From assembly GCA_937894085.1 (NCBI GenBank), contig CALCSG010000553.1, positions 1-32,546 of the forward strand: a stretch of DNA of 32,546 bases. Reading direction: 5' to 3'. This document shows, in pieces, positions 8,310-14,956 of this stretch (positions are counted from its first letter, which is position 1; every line of letters begins with the position of its first letter). This stretch comes from an uncultured Gammaproteobacteria bacterium. GTDB lineage: Bacteria; Pseudomonadota; Gammaproteobacteria; GCA-001735895. A program made the position numbers and the translations under genes. A model generated the notes under the pieces. The model worked only from the letters and a program-made list of their open reading frames with translations, ran no database searches and was not told the origin of the DNA.

Positions 8310-9803
8310 TTAACTGGCATTTACCTGTGCGCTCATTGATAGTCTCATGGATGATCTTAAGTAGCGTGATAGAGTATCGATGCAAACATTTAACAGCGCA
8401 GTGATGGTGATTAACATCATGGCCCGATCGAGCCGGATATCCTGAATAGCACTGTCGATATAAAACCCCAGGGTGGCGATTCCTAAAATTCCCAGAATGG
8501 CTGTCTCGCGCAAAATAATTTCCCAGCGGTAAAACAGGAATGCCAGGAACTGGCCATAGATTCGAGGTACCACTTCGTAAAAATATCGATTGAAACCTTT
8601 TGCCGCATCCTGGCGTATAGGCAGAGCATCGCTATAACGACCCATCAGGTGAGCGATAATAGCCCCGTTATGCAGAGCCAGCGCAATGATAGCCGGTAAC
8701 ATTGATGGCCCCCACAGGGTCAATAGAATGAATGCAAGAATATATTCCGGTGTAGAACGCATGACTACCAGAAAAAGATGTCCCGCACTACGCGCAAATC
8801 GAGCAAAAAATAATTTAGAAATTAATGGAAACCATATAAGAGCAATAAATCCGGTCAGAATCAGGGCTAGCTGAGTTAATAATAAACTGTTAACAATACC
8901 GGGCAGAGCCTCGTTCATGAATAGTTCAGAAAACCAGTGCCAGAGTCCGTTTAAATCCTCTCCCCGACGTATCGGTAGAGGGATAATGTCATGGGTGAAA
9001 AATCTAATGACATTGTCAAATGAAATGCTGCTGTCATTGGCGATGATGAAAGGTGAAGCAACCAGGTACAGGGGTAACAGTTTCGGTCTAACCCAGTATT
9101 TGATGCCGGCAATTAACAGGTAAAAAAGAATTAATAAAGCCCAGACTTCTGAATACAGTCCTTCATAAAAGGCAGTACTCAGGTAATAACCTAATGTGGG
9201 CAGCCCGACAAAACCCAGCACGGCACTGGAACGTAAACCACATTCCAGGCGGTAACTGGTATAGGTGATAAAGTGTTGCCACAGGTCGGGTAATCTGGCG
9301 TAAAAAAAAGAAGAAGTAAGGCCTGCACTGTGGCGAATGTTGTCATATGCCCGACGATCACCTTCTTCCAGAATTTCTGCATACACTTTGGCAAAAGTGG
9401 CAGCATAGGGCAGACCAATGGCGAGCAATCCTGTCAACGGGTGTAAGCCGAATATTTGCAAAAAAATTAAAGCCCAGAATAATTCATGAACAGCACGAAC
9501 TAAAGCGCAGAGTATTCTAACCAGTCGAAAATGAAATAACTGTGCCAGGACAAAACCGCTGATGCATCCGGCCGAAACTCCGAGCATGGCAAAAGCGACG
9601 GTTTGCAATAGCGCATGTAACGGGTTTTCAATATTGAATAGTGACGGTGATAACAGGCCGGAAAACAATCGCCCCAGTTCAGACATCGGGTCATAGGTGT
9701 TTATCGACAGGTCTGCGAAAGGCAGGCAGGCCAGGGCTATGGCTATAAAAATCCAGCTTACTTTCCATCGGGCTGAACGTATATGGCTTAGACCTTTATT
9801 CAC
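8310..9803 (-). CDS. PhnE-like ABC transporter permease, two fused permease domains (putative selenium oxyanion importer)
   Basis: A 497-residue inner-membrane protein made of two consecutive binding-protein-dependent permease domains (about 1-255 and 285-497), each with several hydrophobic segments. Standard PhnE proteins are about 260 residues and dimerise; here both halves are one chain. Corresponding segments of the two halves can be matched: SYRLECGLRSSAVLGFVGLP with FYRWEIILRETAILGILGIA, and RAVHELFWALIFLQIFGLHP with RSTPEYILAFILLTLWGPSM. The start is GTG 9803, overlapping the ATPase gene by 8 bp, so translation is probably coupled. It is the last gene of the order binding protein, ATPase, permease. 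No carbon-phosphorus lyase or phosphonatase gene is present, while the neighbours are selenium genes, so selenate or selenite is a more likely cargo than phosphonate. Substrate is inferred. Confidence 0.85.
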   Translation of the reverse strand: MNKGLSHIRSARWKVSWIFIAIALACLPFADLSINTYDPMSELGRLFSGLLSPSLFNIENPLHALLQTVAFAMLGVSAGCISGFVLAQLFHFRLVRILCALVRAVHELFWALIFLQIFGLHPLTGLLAIGLPYAATFAKVYAEILEEGDRRAYDNIRHSAGLTSSFFYARLPDLWQHFITYTSYRLECGLRSSAVLGFVGLPTLGYYLSTAFYEGLYSEVWALLILFYLLIAGIKYWVRPKLLPLYLVASPFIIANDSSISFDNVIRFFTHDIIPLPIRRGEDLNGLWHWFSELFMNEALPGIVNSLLLTQLALILTGFIALIWFPLISKLFFARFARSAGHLFLVVMRSTPEYILAFILLTLWGPSMLPAIIALALHNGAIIAHLMGRYSDALPIRQDAAKGFNRYFYEVVPRIYGQFLAFLFYRWEIILRETAILGILGIATLGFYIDSAIQDIRLDRAMMLITITALLNVCIDTLSRYLRSSMRLSMSAQVNAS

Positions 9804-10446
9804 CGTAGAGTTCTAACAGGTCTTCTCGTTTGAGGTTTTTAGCGGCCTCATCAATAGTAATTCGTCCATGATCGAGGCCGATGATACGGTCGCAATAGGC
9901 CAGCGCCAGGTCAATATCGTGCATGGCAAGAACAACAGTGTCAAAGAGTCTGCATAATAGTGACATCACCAGTTTAGACTGTTGCTCATCAAGTGATGAA
10001 ACGGGCTCATCGGCCAGCAAAATATCGCCACCCTGCATAATCGCCCGTGCTATTGAAGTTCGTTGCTGTTGACCACCGGATAGTTGAGCGACCGGTTCGA
10101 ACAGTTTGTCGCTCAACTGCATTTCCTGCAGTATCTGTTCAACTTCAGCAACCGGCTTTTTAAGTGGTTTGATTAAATTGAGCAGGTTGTAGCCGACAGA
10201 TTGCCGACCCAGCTGGCCCATGTAGACATTGTGATATACCGAGAGACTGGCAACCAGCCCATAATCCTGTGGTACCAGCGCGATATCTTTCGGGCGTTGT
10301 TCATAAAGCAGTTTAATAAGTGTCGATTTACCGGAACCACTGTGCCCCACCAGTGCCAGCTTCTGGCCGGCAGGAATGTGCAGGGTAATATCAGTCAGCA
10401 CAATTTCATCTTTATACGAGGCATTGGCTGACTGTAGATTAAACAC
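9796..10446 (-). CDS. PhnC-like ABC transporter ATPase (putative selenium oxyanion importer)
   Basis: A 216-residue cytoplasmic ATPase subunit. Walker A is GHSGSGKST (residues 34-42), the Q-loop is VPQD (Gln60), the signature is LSGGQ (122-126), Walker B is ILLADE (142-147) and the H-loop histidine is in MHDID (His176). All catalytic features are intact, although the protein is shorter than typical PhnC (about 250-260). The start is GTG 10446, ten bases after the binding-protein stop codon. It overlaps the permease gene by 8 bp. It should power the importer formed with the flanking subunits. Confidence 0.9.
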   Translation of the reverse strand: MFNLQSANASYKDEIVLTDITLHIPAGQKLALVGHSGSGKSTLIKLLYEQRPKDIALVPQDYGLVASLSVYHNVYMGQLGRQSVGYNLLNLIKPLKKPVAEVEQILQEMQLSDKLFEPVAQLSGGQQQRTSIARAIMQGGDILLADEPVSSLDEQQSKLVMSLLCRLFDTVVLAMHDIDLALAYCDRIIGLDHGRITIDEAAKNLKREDLLELYGE

Positions 10447-10456
10447 CAGATCAGGA

Positions 10457-11338
10457 CTAGTCGATTAAGCCGATTTCCTTAGCGGTATCAAGGATGGGCT
10501 GGTAATCATTATTGCTGGCCTTGATGAAACTGCTGCGTGGAAAAGCTTCCAGTAGTGCCGGGTCTTTCATATCCAGCAGGGCTTGCTGAACACGCGCCTT
10601 AAAGCCTTCTCCCCATTCTTTATCAACATCTCCGCGAATGGACCATTGATAGTCAGGATAAGCGGGAGTTTTCCAGATTACAGAAACTTTACTGCCATCA
10701 ATTTTTCCGTCTTGCATTTCCTTTTCCCATACTTTGTAATTAGTTGCACCAACCTGATAAGCACCGGTTTGTACCAGTGCAATTGTGCGTGAGTGATTTC
10801 CACTGAACCCGACACGTGAAAAAGTATCATCCGGGGATTTTTTTAAATATTCACGAATATAAAACTCAGGCATTAATCGACCAGAAGTCGAACCTTTTGA
10901 GCCGAATGTGAAGGTTTTTCCGGCAATATCGGCGGGGAATGCTGCGGACTCTTTTAGCCCTGTACTGTGATGAGCAATAAAGTACGTTACGAACTCTGTG
11001 TCTTCCTTGCCCTGGGCAATGGCTTCAGAACCGGGCACCAGTAGACGCGCACGTACACCGGATAATCCGCCAAACCAGGCCAGTTGAATCTGATTATTTC
11101 TAAACGAAGTGATGGCCGCCGAATACGATTTGACCGGTACATATTTTACCGGAATACCCAGTTGCTGAGTAAGGTAGTCGGCTACTTTCCCAAATCGCTT
11201 GATTAACTGAGATTGATCCTGGTCGGGAATGGCAGAAAATACCAGTGTTTTTGGTGCACTGTATACCTGGGTAGAAAAAGAGATGGCCAGTATTGACAGG
11301 CAAAAAAACTGAGTAATACGATTAATTTTTGTTTTCAT
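10457..11338 (-). CDS. PhnD-family periplasmic binding protein (putative selenate-binding type)
   Basis: A 293-residue secreted binding protein. Residues 1-28 form a typical signal peptide with probable cleavage after VYSA. The mature part has the PhnD-family layout: VFSAIPDQDQSQL, then YLTQQLGIPVKYVPVKSY, NNQIQLAWFGG and FTFGSKGSTSGRLMPEF. Family members bind tetrahedral oxyanions such as phosphonate or phosphite. A subfamily found near selD genes is described in protein family collections as putative selenate-binding. This gene sits with senB, senA and selD, which supports that role, but the ligand is not proven. The ATG at 11338 has a strong AAGGAG box (11345-11350, minus strand), so this subunit is probably the most abundant product of the operon. 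Confidence 0.88.
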   Translation of the reverse strand: MKTKINRITQFFCLSILAISFSTQVYSAPKTLVFSAIPDQDQSQLIKRFGKVADYLTQQLGIPVKYVPVKSYSAAITSFRNNQIQLAWFGGLSGVRARLLVPGSEAIAQGKEDTEFVTYFIAHHSTGLKESAAFPADIAGKTFTFGSKGSTSGRLMPEFYIREYLKKSPDDTFSRVGFSGNHSRTIALVQTGAYQVGATNYKVWEKEMQDGKIDGSKVSVIWKTPAYPDYQWSIRGDVDKEWGEGFKARVQQALLDMKDPALLEAFPRSSFIKASNNDYQPILDTAKEIGLID

Positions 11339-11554
11339 TTAAGACTCCTTTTAGTGTTTTTAATTATTTACCTGAATCCGTAGCTTCAGGTATTGCCCCA
11401 TAAATAATATAAGTTTTCTGGCAGATAAAAAACGTTATCTTTCATGAGGCTAAACAGTAACTGCTTTTTAACTTGCTGTGCTTGATAGTGATCAGCATGG
11501 CAATACAATATTGCTGAGTCATATTGCTAGCTTTTTCATACTAAATATCCTGCT
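11339..11554 (-). promoter_or_regulatory. Leader region of transporter operon with several dyads
   Basis: The 216 bp between senB and the binding-protein gene are long enough for a separate promoter. They contain a dyad with arms ACCTGAA (11370-11376) and TTCAGGT (11385-11391) in the leader, a dyad GATAA (11424-11428)/TTATC (11435-11439), and one just after senB with alternative pairings TCAGCA/TGCTGA (11492-11517) or GCAATA/TATTGC (11500-11514). None has a T-run, so none is a clear intrinsic terminator. A regulatory role is only suggested. Confidence 0.35.
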
Positions 11555-12502
11555 TTATAATTTATTTAGAAGTTGCCGCCAGCCGTTTAGTTCATTATCT
11601 GTGGTGAATAATGGCTGTCTGGCGATACAGGCCTTTTCTAACTGGTTATAAAATTTGTGATCTGACTCTGCTTTTAGCAGAAGTTCTGATAATGCCTGCT
11701 CATCTTCAACCGGATAATATCCCGCATAGTCTTCTCCGAGTAAGCCGATCGAACCTTCTATATTGGAGGCGATGACCGGAATACCTGCCACTATTGCTTC
11801 CGAGATGACATTGGCTCCGCCTTCCATCCGTGAGGGTAGCAGCAGCACATGAGTGCGTTGATAAACCTGTCGAATTTTGTGATGTGCAATTTCCCCATGC
11901 CAGTGATAGCGGGAATTTATTCGCATCTCTGCTGTGGCCTGTTGTGCCCACTCAGCTGAATGCGCCTTGCCAAAATGATGAACCTGGATACGACTGCTGG
12001 CAGGCAGATTGCGTACTGCCATGGCAGGTCTCATGGGGTCTTTTTCTTCGCGTAAATGACCCATTACTGATACGTGAAAATAGCGTTTGTATGGATTACG
12101 TTTAGCGACAGGTTCGGCAGACTGATGAATGACATGCATTTTATGCCGTTGATCTGCGGGCAGGGTATTGTTGATTAAATCATGCAGCCCCACCAGTTGA
12201 TGTGCCAGTCGAATGGATTGCAAAGTGGGTTGCGGGTGACTATGGATGAAACGATAGGCATCAGTACCGGTGATAGCGACAATTAACGGCCGATGCGGGA
12301 ACCGTTCAGCAAACAGTTGAATGGAGTCGGCACTACGCCAGGCATGTAAAGCCAGCATCATATCAGCAGTCTGGTTTGTATAGGACACACTGATTTCGAC
12401 TGTATGTCCTAATGTCCTGAGTATATGTGCCCAACGGGCGGCAGTGGCCCGGTTGCCTGCTCTGGAGCGGGGTGGAGCAGGTGTGATAAGAAGTATGCGC
12501 AT
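11555..12502 (-). CDS. senB: Selenosugar synthase SenB (glycosyltransferase-like)
   Basis: A 315-residue GT-B-fold protein of the family first catalogued as a selenium-associated glycosyltransferase and later shown to be SenB, which forms a carbon-selenium bond by joining selenophosphate to a UDP-sugar. The N-terminus MRILLITPAPPRSRAGNRAT carries the SRxGNR segment typical of this family. The C-terminal half has the nucleotide-sugar binding motif PSRMEGGANVISEAIVAG (Glu227 and Glu235) and GIPVIASNIEGS. The frame extends upstream to 12541, but the ATG at 12502 gives the conserved N-terminus. It is divergent from senA with 121 bp between the starts. The assignment rests on motif pattern plus the senA/selD context. 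Confidence 0.9.
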   Translation of the reverse strand: MRILLITPAPPRSRAGNRATAARWAHILRTLGHTVEISVSYTNQTADMMLALHAWRSADSIQLFAERFPHRPLIVAITGTDAYRFIHSHPQPTLQSIRLAHQLVGLHDLINNTLPADQRHKMHVIHQSAEPVAKRNPYKRYFHVSVMGHLREEKDPMRPAMAVRNLPASSRIQVHHFGKAHSAEWAQQATAEMRINSRYHWHGEIAHHKIRQVYQRTHVLLLPSRMEGGANVISEAIVAGIPVIASNIEGSIGLLGEDYAGYYPVEDEQALSELLLKAESDHKFYNQLEKACIARQPLFTTDNELNGWRQLLNKL

Positions 12503-12623
12503 TGTTTTATTATTAACCTTACCTTCGGCTAACCATATCATAAATAATCGTCAGGATGACATCCGTTCCACAGCATGGGACAATGGCTTTCATACTTTTA
12601 GCCAACAAATTTTAAAAAGCTGT
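12503..12623. promoter_or_regulatory. Divergent senB/senA promoter region
   Basis: These 121 bp separate the start codons of senB (minus) and senA (plus), so both promoters should lie here. Overlapping short dyads occur at GTCA-GGA-TGAC (12550-12560) and GGAT-GAC-ATCC (12554-12564), near the middle. GGCTAA (12527-12532) and TTAGCC (12598-12603) form a widely spaced inverted pair. No consensus promoter could be fixed with confidence. Confidence 0.4.
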
Positions 12624-13925
12624 ATGGATAAACTGAATCCCATCGTTATCGCTGAACAGGCGCAGGATGCACATTGTCGCACATTAGCATTAATCGAAGG
12701 ACTGGATGCCGAACAGTTAATGGGGCCGTTGCTGGCAACGGTAAACCCGTTGCGCTGGGAAATAGGGCATGCAGCATATTTTTATGAATACTGGGTCCTG
12801 TGCCATCACCTGCAGCAACCATCGATTCGTGAAGATTCTGATGATTTGTATGATTCAATCACTATCGCCCATGATGATCGCTGGAATTTAGCGTTACCTG
12901 AACTGTCAGAAACATTGAATTATATGCAGACTGTGCTGGAAAATATAAAGCAATGTCTTGCTGGCGGAGAAGATGCCAGGCGCGATTACCTGGCGTTATA
13001 CGCTGTATTTCATCACGATATGCATAACGAAGCCTATACCTATACCCGGCAAACCCTGAATTACCCGACTCCTGATTATGGCGGGGATAGCAGTAACAAT
13101 TATCAGGCCGGTGCGCTACCGGGTGATGTGCAAATACCCGGTGGACGCTTTAAGTTAGGGGCAACAGCAGAGGATGGTTTTGTTTTTGATAATGAGAAAT
13201 GGGCGCATGAAGTCGATATAAAACCATTTGGCATTGCAAAAGCAGCGGTCAGTAATGCTGATTTTTTGAAATTTGTGGAAGCAGGTGGCTATAACAATAA
13301 ACAATACTGGCTGGATGAAGGCTGGAAATGGCGCGAAAAATCAAACCTGGCGCATCCTGTGTACTGGCGTAATACTTCATCAGGCTGGGATATAAAGCAG
13401 TTTGATCAATGGAACCCGATGCCGGTGAATGCAGCAATCATTCATGTAAGCTGGTTTGAAGCACAGGCTTACTGTCGTTGGGCCGGAAGACGCTTGCCGG
13501 GCGAAGCGGAATGGGAAGTGGCAGCTTCAGCAGAAGCAAGTCTGGATGGAAAAAAATTATCGGCCAGTAAACGACACTTTCCCTGGGGAGATGAAGCTCC
13601 CCGTGCTGATCAGGCTAACCTGGACGGATACGCACTCGGAACAGTGGATGTTGCTGCATTTCCAGCCGGTGACTCGGCTTTTGGCTGCCGACAGATGATC
13701 GGCAATGTATGGGAATGGACAGAGGACAGCTTTAATCCCTATCCGGGATTTAAAGCGGATATGTACCAGGATTATTCGCAACCTTTATTCGGCATTACCA
13801 AAGTTTTACGTGGAGGGGCCTGGCCCACACGTGGCAGAATGATTAGAAATACCTGGCGCACCTACTATGGCCCCGATAGAAATGATGTTTTTGCCGGTTT
13901 TCGTACCTGTGCCCTGAATGAGTAG
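12624..13925 (+). CDS. senA: Selenoneine synthase SenA (EgtB-like)
   Basis: A 433-residue iron enzyme of the EgtB/OvoA/SenA superfamily. SenA couples the selenosugar from SenB to hercynine and leads to selenoneine. The N-terminal DinB-like domain has the three iron-ligand histidines: His49 in EIGHAAYFYEYW and the HX3HXE motif HHDMHNE (His130, His134). The C-terminal formylglycine-generating-enzyme-like domain (about 165-433) shows HVSWFEAQAYCRWAGRRLP, GNVWEWTEDSF and LRGGAW. The frame is open to 12444, but that part runs through senB; the ATG at 12624 starts the conserved domain, although no good Shine-Dalgarno is present. It is called SenA rather than ergothioneine EgtB because of the adjacent senB and selD and the absence of egtA, egtC and egtE. 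The sequence alone would allow EgtB. It overlaps egtD by 8 bp. Confidence 0.88.
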   Translation: MDKLNPIVIAEQAQDAHCRTLALIEGLDAEQLMGPLLATVNPLRWEIGHAAYFYEYWVLCHHLQQPSIREDSDDLYDSITIAHDDRWNLALPELSETLNYMQTVLENIKQCLAGGEDARRDYLALYAVFHHDMHNEAYTYTRQTLNYPTPDYGGDSSNNYQAGALPGDVQIPGGRFKLGATAEDGFVFDNEKWAHEVDIKPFGIAKAAVSNADFLKFVEAGGYNNKQYWLDEGWKWREKSNLAHPVYWRNTSSGWDIKQFDQWNPMPVNAAIIHVSWFEAQAYCRWAGRRLPGEAEWEVAASAEASLDGKKLSASKRHFPWGDEAPRADQANLDGYALGTVDVAAFPAGDSAFGCRQMIGNVWEWTEDSFNPYPGFKADMYQDYSQPLFGITKVLRGGAWPTRGRMIRNTWRTYYGPDRNDVFAGFRTCALNE

Positions 13926-14904
13926 CAGACCATTGAGAAAAAATAAAATACAGTTTCATGATTTACATACCAGTCGCAACGAATTCGCCAGCGATGTTTT
14001 AAAGGGGCTGAGTGTTCGCCCGGCATCGATACCACCGAAATATTTTTACGATGCCAAAGGCTCAAAATTATTTGATGCCATTACACAATTACCTGAATAT
14101 TATCCAACTCGCACCGAGATAGATCTTTTATCAAATAACGCAGCACAAATAGCCCGACACGTTGGAACCGGAAGTTTACTGGTTGAGCCGGGTGGTGGTA
14201 GTTGTGCCAAAGTACATATTTTACTGGAAGGACTGAAACCCCGGGCATACGTGCCGATGGATATTTCCAGGGATCACTTGCAGCTGGCGGCAGAAGAGCT
14301 GGCTATTGCCTTTCCATGGCTGGAAATCCATGCTGCCTGTACCGATTTTACGCAGGAAATGTCATTACCGCCGAGTGCGCCCAGGGGCACACATGTCGCG
14401 TTTTTTCCGGGTTCCAGTATAGGTAATTTTGATCCTGATGCTGCGGTCGTATTTTTACAGGCAATAGCTGAATTAGTGGGACCGGGAGGCTACCTGTTAA
14501 TTGGTGTAGATCTGAAAAAAGACAAGGCAATACTGGAAGCGGCTTATGATGATTCAGCTGGCATAACGGCTTCATTTAATTTGAATTTACTGTCGCGTAT
14601 AAATCACGAGTTAAATGCTAATTTTGATTTAACAAAATGGCGACATAAAGCGTTATATAACGAACAGGTTGGTCGTATTGAAATGCATCTGGTAAGTCAG
14701 CAGGATCAAACTGTGGAAATCAATGAGGATTCTTTTAGTTTTGTTGAAGGTGAAACTATTCATACCGAAAATTCGTATAAATATACCAGTGATGAATTTA
14801 TCAGGCTGGCTTCGAAAGCCGGTTTTCAATCGGATGAGTTATGGATAGATGGAAATCGTTTATTCAGTGTGCATCTGTTCAGGGTTAATGATTTGCAGCG
14901 CTAA
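13918..14904 (+). CDS. egtD: L-histidine N-alpha-methyltransferase EgtD
   Basis: A cytoplasmic SAM-dependent enzyme that trimethylates histidine to hercynine, the acceptor in ergothioneine and selenoneine synthesis. It has 328 residues, near the usual 320-330. The family start PPKYFYDAKGSKLFDAITQL and EYYPTRTE (residues 39-67) are present. The SAM-binding loop is LLVEPGGGSCAKV (about 87-99), followed by FPGSSIGNFDP and GGYLLIGVDLKKD. The start ATG 13918 lies inside the end of senA, an 8-bp overlap that implies translational coupling. Its place between senA and the selD fusion makes hercynine supply for selenoneine its evident job. Confidence 0.96.
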   Translation: MSSRPLRKNKIQFHDLHTSRNEFASDVLKGLSVRPASIPPKYFYDAKGSKLFDAITQLPEYYPTRTEIDLLSNNAAQIARHVGTGSLLVEPGGGSCAKVHILLEGLKPRAYVPMDISRDHLQLAAEELAIAFPWLEIHAACTDFTQEMSLPPSAPRGTHVAFFPGSSIGNFDPDAAVVFLQAIAELVGPGGYLLIGVDLKKDKAILEAAYDDSAGITASFNLNLLSRINHELNANFDLTKWRHKALYNEQVGRIEMHLVSQQDQTVEINEDSFSFVEGETIHTENSYKYTSDEFIRLASKAGFQSDELWIDGNRLFSVHLFRVNDLQR

Positions 14905-14956
14905 CAATTGATAAAATTCCAGGGTAAAGTTCCGGTCAAATAAACAGATATAAACA

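Noticed and set aside
8310-11338. Phosphonate uptake operon (phnCDE) for phosphorus scavenging
   Set aside because: The subunits are PhnD/C/E-like, but no C-P lyase, phosphonatase or phosphite dehydrogenase gene is nearby, and the neighbours are selenium genes. Not excluded biochemically.
12624-13925. Ergothioneine EgtB or ovothiol OvoA instead of SenA
   Set aside because: OvoA has an extra C-terminal methyltransferase domain, which is absent here. EgtB is possible from motifs alone, but senB and selD adjacency and missing egtA/egtC/egtE favour SenA.
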